Shown: in pieces, positions 11,901-24,673 of the stretch
Position numbering within the stretch: position 1 is the first letter of the stretch
Layout of the letters: each line of letters starts with the position of its first letter
Assembly (NCBI GenBank): GCA_013400115.1
Contig: VXBP01008912.1
Span: 951,469-1,015,468 of the forward strand
Direction: 5' to 3'
Origin: Rhinopomastus cyanomelas
Lineage: Eukaryota; Chordata; Aves; Bucerotiformes; Rhinopomastidae
Length of the DNA stretch: 64,000 bases
Made by a program: the position numbers and the translations under genes
Notes under the pieces: generated by a model
What the model saw: only the letters and a program-made list of their open reading frames with translations
The model's database searches: none
What the model was told of the DNA's origin: nothing

Positions 11901-14900
11901 TGCTTGTGGTCTGGTCAAGAGACCCTGCAGATAATAGCTATTCCCTTTCCCAGCACACATTAATCTTATTGAAACAGGAAGTTGCCACCCCAATGCCAAT
12001 ATCTGTGTCAACGGTGGGCTACTCTCATTTTATAATGAATATTATAAATTCTTAAGAATACACTACTTCATTTTTAGTGTTATTCTAGGAAAATCATAGT
12101 ATTTTTATACTTAAAAAATACTCTCAAGTTGAAAAGATATTTTTATGCTCAACTACAAATGGCTTTCAAGAGCCAGTTTATAATGGAACTGCTGACACAG
12201 CCTAAACGATGGCTGTGTGGATGCTGCAGAAACAGCTACTTCAGAAAACAGTTTCAGCATTAGGAAAAGTCCAACTTTGTTCAAACCTGAACTTACTTTT
12301 TTACAATAGTAAGTAATGTCAACGGCATGCTGAAAAAGTTAAGGCTAAGTGTACAGTGTCAAAATAGATTGAATCTCTCTGAAAACTGGAAATTCAAGCT
12401 TTTTAAACATAATCCAGATGTTTGGCTTTTAATCACATTTCAAGAAAGAGGAAACTTATGCAATACCAAATTCATACATACATATTTCATTAGTGCCTTC
12501 CCTATCACTGAATTAAAAATGTCTAACATATGTTTTCCTCAAACAGATAATGTTTTAAATTAGAAGAGTTGGCAAGAAGTTGCACACCTCACAAATGTCA
12601 TTGAATTATTTTAACGTGGAAGAAAATATTTCACTTTTTGCCATATCAACAGCTTTGATAGTAAATGCTACAGTGGTGATCATTTCTTTTCCCTTATCAA
12701 TAGGAAGATCATTGGTCCCCAAAAGAAACTTGAGTGTATAAAGACGACTGAACTGTAAGAAAAACAAGGAGCCTTCTTCAGAGTATCTGAAGAGACTGAT
12801 AACCTGCAGAAGGACCTGTGGGTATGCAGCACAGATGCCTTCTCTCTTCCTCACTGCTGATCAAAACAAGATAACACGAGTAAGAGCCAGACTACCCCGA
12901 AGGCTGAAAAACTTTCTCTGGCATGTGTTTCTAGGACACCTAATAACACCTCCAGGTTATATTGGTGTCAGCCAATTGTTCCTAAAAAGTAATGTGCATG
13001 ATAAATTCTGGAAGGTTTCTTTTTTAACCTCCAGAGTCTTAAAGAATTGGACTCTGCGCTTCATCTCTAAAAACAGACTCTGTGAATGTAATAATATTTT
13101 AATGTTTTAAATAATTTAAGACAGGCAGAACCTGAGCAATAAATAACAAGAGGAACTACCACACATACTATGGGAAACGAAAGGGGATAAAGTAAAAGAC
13201 ATCCTGATTTTGGCCCACCTGCATGTGGATTAGGAGTCTTATTTAAGACCTTGGTAACTTCCAAGGAATATGTGTAAAGTGATCATGAACCGTTACCTGT
13301 GACGTGTTGGAGTGAGATGCTACGATGAACTCCAGTTCAGTCCAGGAATGCTGGAAAGTAATCAATCCAGGACACGCTGAAAGTCAGTCTTGCTGGCTCT
13401 CCAACCGCTGCCAGATCTAGAAAAGATGCTCATGTCCCTTCCCTACTGGCCACCAGCAATGGTACACTTAACGCAGCCCTTTACAGCCATGCTCAAGCCT
13501 ACCATTCCTGTGCTGCAAGCATTTGCAGACTTTCAACAGTCACATGAGGTAGAAAAATGTTATTCTCAGTTTAAAATGGGAAATTAAGATACAGACGGAC
13601 ACCATGTCCAGTCTCAGGGAAGATGTCTGGGAACACAGGCCTCCAGCCTTCTGTGCGACAGAATATGTTGTCTGAGCCCAAAACTACTTCATGTTGTTTG
13701 TTTCACGCTAGACTGATAAAAAAGCACTTCTGATACATCTTAGTCATCGTAGAAAACACCTCAGCTCTAAACTCAATAAATCTTTATTTCTACCAGACAT
13801 TTAAGAACTAACACTAACAGTTACCTGCGGAATAATCCACGAATGCAGTGACATTGCACTCGTTTCTGAATGACTAGAGACAGAAACAAAAGGGAGTTTT
13901 TCTATTTCCCTGATTTCAGGTGTCTGTTTTCAAGGACGGCTGCTGCTGCTGCTAAACGTGAACTCTGTTATGTGCTGGCACAGTGAAAGCTGAAAGCTTC
14001 TTCTCATCTCTGATGGCATCCTGCCAAAATATTCTCTGACAAAACCAGGGCTGATTCACAGATCTAAAGTTCAGGAAATTGTCATAATCTAACCTCCCCA
14101 CTTGTACAGAACGTGCCCTAGTCTTACCTTCTCTGCTTGTATTAAGCTCTCAGCTTTCTGGCTTGGAGAAAATCTTTATGTACTACATCCAGCCTGGATT
14201 TAAAGATGGAAATGACTGACAATTCACAGCATTCCTTGGTAAAATGATAAATAACAAGCTTCCTTAACTGTTAGAAACTGTATGGCTTGTTTCTAGTTTG
14301 AGTTTGTTTAATTTTAACTTTCAGCTCTTTTATCTTCTTATTCCTTTGCCAATAGTTCAGTGTCCATGGAAGCAGGATGTTACTAGAAGAATTAGACACG
14401 GAGCCAGATGACTTGCACCAATCTCAGCTTAACTCTGGTGTTGCTGGGACTAAAATTCACAGAATCAAAACATAGAGAAACCAAACCATTTTTGCAGATG
14501 CTGGTGAACTCAGAGACAAATACTTCAGATGTTCCTAAGGTTTGATTCATTTCAGGGCTCCCAGAAAGCAGACCTGCAATTACTTGGCCCTGATATAAAT
14601 GAAAAATAATGGGTTTGGATTATATTTGTACTTATGGAAAATGCTGCCGACTAACATTTTAGCTTTTGCTTGTTAAGTTCTCCTGGTTCACTTACCTGCC
14701 TCTTATCACGCTGGAAAGGAGGGAGAACCAGAGAAAAAGAAGATTGTGGCAGATCAAGCGGATGGTATCAATGAGACTTTCAGCCACGAAGAGAGTATTT
14801 TCTAGTGCACACCACCAGCTGCTCTGGATTCCCTTTGGAGATTGCAAAGTTGAACGGGAAGTGATCCTGACAAAGCAGGGAATCTACCCTTTGAGTTTAG

Positions 14901-15819
14901 CATTTTGCAATGAGCTTCTCTGAAACCACCACACAGCATAACACCTATATATTAATAGAGCCTGATTCAGCAACTAAAAAAACACAGAATAGTTTTGTGA
15001 AGACACCGCAGTGAAACTGTAGATATTTATTTCAGAAAAACAGCTCCACAAGTTGGTGTTGACTTACGCTGCCTCGCTGAAATGCTAATCCTTGTGCTCT
15101 TAGAAACTGATAAACTGGTGACTGAGGCATCGATATTTAAATCTATGTAACTCTTGCAAAGGCAGTGGATTTCAAGACTGGAAGGCTGTTGGTAATTCAG
15201 ACATATTTCAGTGTCTGAATCCCACTTGAAGAAGATGAGAAAGGCATCTCCTGAAAACTGGAAAAGATGTGCATATATCTGAGAAGGAAAGAAAAGCTTC
15301 AAAGGGCTGCAACAGCAGGAAATATCAGGACACAAAACCAGTAGTGAAGTAATATGAAACAAATTCAGGATATTTTGACTCTACTTCAACTATAGAGAAC
15401 CCCAGGGACAGCGTGAACTTTTGTCTTTCTGGCAGTCTCTCAAGACATTCTGGCCCTGCTTTGTGGAAAGCCTGTCCCGGTAAGCGTGCATGCCATGATA
15501 GCTGCCTGCCTGTTCCAACAGAAATTGGAAAGTTCTGTGCCCCTTAAGACAAGAAGTGTGCTTACAGTTATGTGCATTGATGTCTTCAACATTAACTGTT
15601 GTGTGCCTGCTGAACAGATGTTTCTTGTGCTACACAGGGAATTCAGTCATTCCAAACAACAAAAAAAAAACAATATAGAAACTGAAAAAAGGATGAGAGG
15701 TAAAGAACAGGACGACGCTGTTTATTCTGTATTTTTCAGAATTTTTAAGGAATAGATTTGACTGACAATATCAGCAAATCCAAGTGATTATTATTTTTAT
15801 GGCAAGAGAAGCTTTGTGA

Positions 15820-15881
15820 ATGGGATCTATAGATGATCTTTCGAGGTCCCTTCCAATCCATAATGATTCTATGATTCTATA
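15820..15881 (+). mobile_element. CR1 retrotransposon, short 3'-end fragment
   Basis: The sequence reads GATGATCTTTCGAGGTCCC, then TTCCAATCC, and ends with two copies of the ATTCTATG octamer. This is the characteristic 3' end of avian CR1 LINEs in plus orientation. Only about 60 bases remain, as is common for severely 5'-truncated copies. Confidence 0.9.
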
Positions 15882-18153
15882 CTTCGGTGACATAAAGTAA
15901 GGGGTTTCATTCTTCGTTAGAGTGGCCGCGCTTCCTATCTTAACAGTTGTTTTATAATTAGTGACAATTACCAAAATTAAAAAGTATGTGTTGTGGAATA
16001 CTCCACATTCCTAACAGCACTGGGTTACTTTTTTTCAAATCTACACCTACTTAGTCAGCTAGAGGTATAATATGTTGCTACAGAAGTGAAGTTTAAAGAC
16101 CTTTAAGTAATGAATCTATATTTTAGAACAGGCCATAGAGCTTTTGTACATTAAACGACTACACTGGCACTACATTAACCCTATTAAAGGTAATTTTTCC
16201 AGCTCATTGGTGATTGGCGGTTGGTACTGATGTTTGAAGAACTACCTTTGCGTTGATTTTACTCTTTTGCCTCTTTAATAAGGTGTGGAAGAAATGGCCA
16301 AAGCAGAAGATAACTGTCCTTTGGCAAAGCCATTAAACACTTAAGAAAAAGGTTTAAATATATAACCCACACACATTATACATGTTTTAAATTTTGCAAC
16401 CTTTCAATAGGCCTGAAAAAGTCCCAGTAGTATGAATAACATTTACGTTTGATCGGTACAACAAAGGAGACCAAGTTACGCTGAGAAATGCCACGCCTGC
16501 CCTCAAGGAATAACACCCTCTAACTAGAGAGGTTATAATTAATATTATTGCACCCCCTTGAAGACTCAGGCACACGCGCACCAACATCACAGTGTGGTAG
16601 GCCACCTGCTGGTCACATCTCCTAATTAACCGTGTTAATCTACCAAAACATCAGAGGACTCTACCAAGAAAATATAAATATTAAAGAAATGAATAAACCA
16701 CATCAACTAACTCTTTCTGGAACCCATTTAAATACATATTTAAAAGACAGTGTTTCTTTATCTTAAGGTTTCCAGGAATGGTCGCTGCTTGAAGCAGGAT
16801 ACCAAGGTTGATTGGGTAAAGTTTCCTTGTGTTGTTACAAAAACAGTGGCTAGGTTCCTAGGCTTCTCCATGCCACTTTATAAAATCAGATCCCACAACA
16901 GGTCAGTCACTCTCACTGTTACCTCGTATGTACCTATACACACATCTACTCTGCTGTCTAGGAGAGATGAGAATTGGGATTGAAAGAATCCATAGCTCTT
17001 TTCCAGGAGCTTCCCTGGGAAGCTCAAGCACAGGCCGCACAAAAACAGATTAGCCAGTACCACTGCCTAAACCAATGTAGAAACTAAGCTGACTGTGCCC
17101 ACAGATGTGGGTCCCAATACCTTATGGCCATACAAGCAATGACAACAGGCATCAGTTCAAGCTGCTGTTGATGCTGTAAACTCACACTCACAAAAGATGG
17201 GAGTATGAAATGGAAGGTCACTGTTGACTTCTGACAAGTAGCTGAGATGCCTGAATAGATGAATTAAGGTCAAAACTTCAGAAAGATCCTCAACTGTTGG
17301 ATGACCTGACAAGTAGGGAGCACAACATGGGCGAGAGCATGGTTTTAGGATTTACTCCTTCAGAATCTGCTGCTGTGAAAATCTGTAGTGCCAAGGTAGC
17401 AAATCCTGGCTCTGGCAGATGAAGTCAGCAAGTTACAAGATACAACCACAGAAAGATGCAACAGTCTCTGAAGAACCTGGAAAACGGACCGTATGCTTCA
17501 AGAGAGAAGGATTTAGAAAGCATGAGAGCACAAAGCAGCATGCACATGACTGGAAATGGTGGCTGTTCCGTGCTATTTTCACTTTTATAAAACCATAAAT
17601 ATCAATATAAAAATCTTTTTTCATAAGACCTCTACATCAAATTAACAAACAAATCATATGCCCCACTCAAAAGGTCTATGCTGGTTGTAATGACACCAAA
17701 TGCCTAAACCATCAGATCTACCCTCACTCTATGTCTCCATGTTTGGTGGTTACCCAGAAAGTGAAGAGGTGTTCAGAACAGATATAGGCACCCGTAGCCA
17801 CAGCAGCTTTTAAATCATGTGCAGGCTATTGCAGTAGTACACTTCTAGTGATGGGCTTGAAGGGAAAAGAAAACAGGGGAAATTGGCAGAAGATTCATTT
17901 TCTGCCAGGAATTTATTTGGGCGAAGTGCAGGAAATGTATTTCCTTACTGTTTAAACAAGTAGGGACTAACTCGGGAACTCCAGCTCTCACTTGAGCATG
18001 CCTCAGCACCAAGGTCAGGATTCCCTACCTGCTAGTTTACCATGGCAATGAAGAGCACTGTCTGTGGAAACAGTCTACAGAGAGAGAGGAGACCCTGTTT
18101 TTCAGACATGAAAGAGCTTCTGGCATTTAAAAGAGACGCAAAAACCCACCTAT

Positions 18154-18169
18154 CCCCCCCCCCAAAAAA
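18154..18169. repeat. C10-A6 homopolymer junction
   Basis: Ten C residues are followed directly by six A residues. Confidence 0.9.
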
Positions 18170-21100
18170 GCTGTTCACTTTCCTGCTGCCTGTTGCAGTT
18201 GGTGAGCATCATTCTACCTCTCTTTTCATCTGGCTTCTAACAGGAAGAGTTGAATTTTAATTACAGTGAGCCAAACAGAAACATTTCCCATGAAATACAC
18301 ATTTTACCACTTAACATTTTAATACTCTGAATAACTTTCAAATGTGCCAGGAATAGGAAAGCTCCCTTATTTAGCATTTGAGCTGTCAGACAATATACGT
18401 GTATATATATAGATATGTATCTTGCAGACAACTGAAGTAAATGAAGATACGCGTCTTTAAATAACTACATTCTCTTTGATTTGCACACACACTAAATTCC
18501 TAACTGTGTTCATCTGCTTTTATGGACGACTCAGTTCTGTTCACTAATTTGTAGAGATACACCCAGCACTTAAACATTTTAAAGTTGGGGTGTGGGTCTG
18601 TCTGCAGCTAGAGACAGCAGATTTCTCATGGCCAGAAGCAAAGTCCTTCAAAACTCAACAGATGCAATGCACAGGTCACTTAGATTCTTTCATGATTCCT
18701 GAACTGAGATTAATACTCCAGGTTTCCACTTAGGAGTTGGTTACGGACTGCTGCTCCTTTAAAATTTCTGTTTCTTATGTTTAGATTGCCAGCAGCTAGT
18801 CACCAGAGCAAGGTCCTTATTACACTGGAACACCTTGAACCTAAAAGCCTACGGATACCTGACAAAATGTGCAGCAAAGTGGTGGCTATGCTCTTCGTCT
18901 AGATCAATCTGCCCTCTGTGGTTTTGACGCCACAGAGAACACCTGTCTTGAAAAACAATCGCAACACGTTTCAAGCATTTTGTTCAATAATTTTGGAATT
19001 TGCTTACTCCAACATTATCTGATCATTAGTAGATCATTTGTCCACTCCTCATAACTTTCTGCAAGCACATGGTCTCTGCTTTGCCACTGCCTTTTTCAGC
19101 AGCTTTACCAGACCAACACAATTCTGGTTTGGTGGACTCTAGGGTGGTTTGTGGCGTTTTGTGCTAACCTCACTTTAACATTCAAGTGCTCATCGTTTTC
19201 AAACATACTATCTCCAGCTAAAGTGGCAGCAACTTCTCTGTTTCCAAGTCCTGCTTCGTATATTGACTTCCAAGTGAAACCAAAGCTTGTGACAACTTGT
19301 GACAACAGGCACATAGGATCCTTGTCAAACAACTAGAGAAAACTTTAAGTGATGACTTCTTTTATTTCAGGGGATCCTCGCTGACTGGCTGCATTTATCC
19401 ACTGGTCTCATCATGATTTCATTGCACATCTGCAGTGCTTGGTTGCACCTCTCCAGTCTAATTTTGTTCCTTATCAGTGTTGCACTGCAGCTGGCTCCAC
19501 AATCCAGCTGGTATCAAATTAGTCATTGATCTAATAGCATAGTTGCAAATATAGCAATTGAATGCCTGGCAGCCTTCTGCATTGCCAGAACACTGAGAAT
19601 CTTCAGATCTGCTTAAGTCACATTACAGATATCTCCTTCTTCATTAAAACCTTAAGTTCTCAGTCGCTTCAGACACTATATTTTCATTTCAAAGGTAACT
19701 GCAATACTCAGCCTGTCTGCCTGGCTCTTTTTCTCAAGAATGGTTTTTCTGCGGCTTCTTACGATGCTCATTCCACTGCATATGTTGCCCTAAAGTGCTT
19801 ACACGTACAGACAGCCTGCAGCTGCCCTGCTTCATGGGTCCTCCTCACTTATATCTATGTGTGTGTTCTGCTGTTGCTATTCTGGCACTTCTCTGGACAG
19901 TTTGGCCCCTGGCTGGAGCCATATATTACACTGGCCTTGCTCGAATGTCTTCCCTGTGAATGGGAACTGTGTATTTCAGAAGTGATCCTGGGGTAGAGAG
20001 ACAATTAAGAAATGTTTTATGTTTGCAGCTACACATGGGTGCTCTAGCTCCTGGCACCATACCACCTCCCCTTTCCTGTTTCCAGCATTGGTTAAGAAAA
20101 CCTTTTCATAGCTTTGCATGTACTCAGAAGTATTTGTGTCATTCTGATAGAAAAGTTTTGATTTTCTTTAGTCATTCTGATTAAAATTCATTTTAGAGAC
20201 TAAAACATTGTTTCCATTGCCACAAAGCAAGGGCTTTATTGCCTGGAGTTCCAGTTTTCTTGGTGCTCACAGTCACTGCTATATCCTATGGTTTTAGGTG
20301 CTTTTTACCCAGGTAACTGCAGGTATTTCCTTCCTCTCTAATGTGACTGCTGGCTCACATCTCATCCGCTACATTTAAGGGAATAAGACAAAGGAATTTA
20401 ATATTTCTAGTTTTAAACTGATTCTTTATTCACACCCTTGATGAATTCTTGAACTTTGGTGGGCCCAGGTTGCCCAGACCAGTAGTCCTCATGTGCAATG
20501 AAACCTGCTCTGCTGCACTGGAGCACTGTGAGTTACCCCCTAACCTGCTGTGTGCCTTAGTGAGTTAACAAGGAACTGGCATTTGGTCATATTCACAGTA
20601 AAGTCACCCTGTATAAAATTAAAACTGAATCAAAACCTATCCTTACTTTTATTAGGAATCTTGTGAATCTTCCCTGTTTAGTACTTATAGTCCCTAAGGC
20701 TCATACAGCAAAATGGCCACAGCATTTAACTATTACTGGTAGAAAGAGGAACGGACAGCTCAGAGACAAACGAGAAGAGGGCTGACTGATCTCCATCAAT
20801 TTCTTTATTCCCACTCTTTTTTCTATTTACTTTGTCTATTTATTTATTTAAGCTATTGCATGCTTATTCTCTGGCATAAACACCTTAAGTCTTCTAGCAA
20901 AGAGCTAACACTAAACAGACACCTAAAAAGCATAACAAGATTAAAGCAAGTGGAAGTCCTAAGATTAGAATATTTCTTTAACCCAAGCTGAAGCAACAAG
21001 GAAACACAATGTTCTCAGATAGAAAACCTGGGGAAACAAAAGCAAAGCTCTTCTGTATTTACACTATCAGATATTTGACTACTGACTTGCTGGAAAAAGA

Positions 21101-22333
21101 ACCCTGACTATTAATTACATACACTTACTGAACAGTGAGAACAATAGAGATGGACTTTTTGAGACAATGAAGTGGGCTCACATGACTACTGCTCACCCAT
21201 GAGGGTGTTTACGTGATCTGTCCTGCACAACAATGAACTAAGATTATTCTACCTGCACAGCAAACACAAAGCCCTTCTTGATGAAGGCCAGCAAAACCCA
21301 TGCAAGGCAGTCTCAACACATCATTCAAAAAGGTTAATGTTTGTCTTTAGAAAGTTACCACCTGACAAACTCTAACAGCAATTTTCTATCTATCATCTCC
21401 CATTTCAAAGAAAAATCACTGGGTAAAGCAGAAATTATCAAACTCCAATGTAATGTCTGTCAAAAACTGGATCCATTACAGCAAGGCTTCAAACTGGAAA
21501 ACTGCACAGACATGACACAATGGTTCTAAAAACCCCTCTTCTCTTGATAAGTGAGAGTTAACGGTGAGTTAGGCTGATCTTTGTAACCTCTTTGTACAAT
21601 CAGGGGAGAGAGATAAGAGAGAAAAGGTTTCTTCTGAAACTATTTCAGTGTGCTTAACTCAAGCTTCTGCTCCGAATCACCTCTTAGAGGAAACTCTTCT
21701 CATGGAAGCTGGTGTACGTAGCTTCATTAGTAATCTAAATTATCTACATTAGTCTTACGGACATGCTTTCTCCCAGCGTACTACTGGGGAAACTACAAGC
21801 CCATCATAGCCCTTCTCTGCAGCCTGTGACAACATGTTCCTGGTCCGCTCAGCGACACAGCTGGAGTAGATCCTGGACATAACCCATCATCTGTTACCCC
21901 GTAACAGAACCCATCATTCTGCAACAGTGTCGGGGAGGGGTACAACTTGTCTCTTCCTCCAAAAGAACTTTCCACAGAGCCAGTTTTAACATTTCTGGTC
22001 CATGATCACTGGAATTCTGCAGCAACCACGTTTTCTGCAATGCTACAATATTAGCACCCACAAGAAATTAGGAAGAACCACAGGCATTTGTTGGCGGCCA
22101 CAGGAATTGGCCAGAGCCTACCCCAAGACCTCACCATACCTAACACAACCACAACTGCAACAACAATGACAGAAATTATAGCAATTGCTTCTTTTGCCTT
22201 GTTAGGAGGAATTAACACACAATTCTGAAGCTATTTTTAGTATAATGTGTTAAAAAAGCGCAACACACAACGTAAGACCGTCACCTAACCTTAGGTATGC
22301 AAAAGGGCTACAAATAGATACAAATAAATATTT

Positions 22334-22358
22334 CATATCAATATTTTATATTGATATG
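22334..22358. repeat. Perfect inverted repeat (11-base arms, TTT loop)
   Basis: CATATCAATAT, then TTT, then ATATTGATATG make a perfect 11-base-pair hairpin inside a very AT-rich stretch (about 22310-22440). The stem is too short for a typical microRNA precursor. Confidence 0.9.
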
Positions 22359-23662
22359 CTAAATCTTTTCAGTGTATAAATATAATGTATGGTATATATT
22401 TATAAAATAAGAATCCAAATATAATACAAATAAAAATTCAGGAGATTATAGACTTCACAGCGACTTATTTTTTATAATTTAGATATGCATGCGCTGAATG
22501 TATTGCCACTGCAAGTTTATTGAGATTTAGTGAATTTGAGTTTCATATAGGAAACCTGATGAAAAGGTTTTCTGTGGTCATTTGTTTTTCGCTTATTTTT
22601 TAGAAAGAAACATTTCAGTATCGATTATTTATGAGGTATACTGATGAGGAGTAATTGAGAAAGGAAATTGTATTTCCTGTATTATGTTTATGAAGCGAAA
22701 CACCATGGATGAGGCACATACTTCCTATGACTTTAGGAAAAAATGACATTTTCTCCTGGAGTATGAGGTGAAAAAATATGAAAATGAATTAAAAACTGGC
22801 AAATAACTTGAAGAATAGGGTAATACTACTGCCCTGTATAATTTTTTTGTTAGTGATTTTTATTTGTTTCCGCCTCCGACAGCCTAATCCACCAAGCAGC
22901 TAAAAACCCAAGAACATTTCTACACGCTACATCAAAAATTATGCTGCCATTGTGTTATTAATGCTCTCCATTTTATCTTACTTCAATATAGCACTTGATG
23001 AGAGCGGTGGAAGGCAGGTGTGGAGCAGACACACTGCACAGAATGGGCTTCGTCACAGCGCGAGGCTAAACCCGGGTGACTCCCTGCGTCAGGATGCTGT
23101 TCTCTGACTTGATGGAGCCACATATGCAACGGAGTCGTTGTAGAAGATCTTAAAGGCAGTACATAGTTTCACATCCCCAAACAAATGCTGTGAAATATAA
23201 GACTGTTCTGAGATGCCACATGATAAACCAGTCCTGGCTTCTTTCAATTTCTTTATTTTTATAGTGAGATGATCTCCCATTTTTGGCATCACTGTCTATG
23301 AGACTTCACTTCTATGATCTTCACTATTAGTGCAAATTCACTTCATGAGACGGTTCTACTCAGCTGATTCATCTGCATTTCCCTAAAATCTGCTGTAATT
23401 TACTACATTAAATACCAATCTCAGAGTGGGCAGCTCATACGAGTCTGCACTGCCTACACATGTTCTGCATGTGATCCAGTGTGTCAGGAAACAAGAAAAT
23501 GTAGATTACCTAAACTATTTTTGATGAATGGATAAAGGTTTGAAAGGTTGTGCTAAGAACAAGATAAATCAGAGCGCGATCATGTCTTGAAGCCTCATAT
23601 GGTCTCTTTGCTCACTTCAGGGTGGTGTTGTCCCCATAGTTTGTCTGGACATGTAACAGCAC

Positions 23663-23725
23663 ATAGAATCATGGAATCATTAGTGACTGGAAGGGATCTC
23701 GAAAGATCATCTAGACCTCTCTTGA
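23663..23725 (-). mobile_element. CR1 retrotransposon 3'-end fragment
   Basis: AGAATCATGGAATCATTAG followed by GACTGGAAGGGATCTC and AAAGATCATCTAGACC is the reverse complement of the CR1 3' end. Similarity fades after about 23725. The next roughly 90 bases (to about 23815) may be older CR1 body but are too diverged for me to claim. Confidence 0.85.
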
Positions 23726-24641
23726 TCTGCCAACCACCTCACTTCTGATCCACCCCAGGATGCCTCTTGGCACATGGATTACACCTTCTTCTAGGGACCC
23801 TTGGTCCAACAATTAGGTCGGAGTGCTGTTAAAAATCAGCTACTCTTAATGTTCTTTAGAGAACGCAGGCAATTTAGTGTATCTGAGATTAATCTTGAGC
23901 CCCTTCTACCTTGTTTGGGCACCAGCAGTCATTGCACGTAGAAAGCAATTAAAGTTGTCGTTTTTGTCATCCTTTGGGGTGAATTAAGGTGTCGTTTCAT
24001 TTTTTTTAAAAAACTAAAACTGCTTGATTAACAGCAAATGGCTTTTATTGCTGGATGTACACACTCAAACCACCACGGCTGAGTGTGCCAGGCCATTGCT
24101 TCAGTTCTGAATTTTTGACAATGCTTTAAGGTCACACTGCCTGGGACCTTACCCTACCATTTCCTACCAGCAAGGCACAAAGATGGAACATGTGGAGTTG
24201 ACTAAGACGCTTGACGTGATGACTGTAAATTGTCCACGTTCTGCAGCTGTAGGAAGGAATGGCGATGACAGCTATGTGGTACACATTTACTTTTGTTTGA
24301 AGTTGAATGCTTCTTTCATTCTAGACACACTGCTTTAATCTCCCAAAAGCTGCACTGGCTTTTGCTACAAGCCCAGTAAATACTGCTTTGCTGCAATGTG
24401 AAGTTCATCTTCAATGTCACGCTGGGACGAAATGGGAGAAAGCCACTTAGTCTTGTGAAATGCATGAAGCCACTTCTTGCAGAAATACAAGGGGTCAGTT
24501 CCACAGACACTACAACCCTGCCTGTAAAAATGCATGTTTGCATTTGAACTATATTAAGGTAGCAAGGAAGTGTAAAAATATTTTGCACCTTCTTTCTTTA
24601 TCTGCTCCCTAGGCTTACTTTGTAATTCTGTAGACATGGCA

Positions 24642-24673
24642 ATCAGTGTTTTCCTGCATCAGTGTTTTCCTGC
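24642..24673. repeat. Tandem duplication, 16-base unit, two copies
   Basis: ATCAGTGTTTTCCTGC occurs twice, back to back, without mismatch. Confidence 0.95.

Larger units (their letters stand above)
1653..15819 (-). other. AKAP6 intron (about 29.8 kb in all), distal part
   Basis: This is intron between the exons at 31463-31583 and 1506-1652. It holds an 18-base tandem duplication in a CpG-dense patch near 1.8-1.9 kb, another CpG-dense patch near 5.3 kb, TG and AC microsatellites at 4961 and 5817, a T/G homopolymer junction at 7076-7114, a mixed AT/AC tract near 8.5 kb and a single N at 8992. One minus-strand open frame (12606-12854) is discussed as a weak lead. I see no other gene, RNA gene or clear transposon here. 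Confidence 0.75.

Noticed and set aside
19562..19996. 144-codon plus-strand open frame
   Set aside because: The composition is Cys/Leu/Ser-rich like random intron translation. No motif and no splice context.
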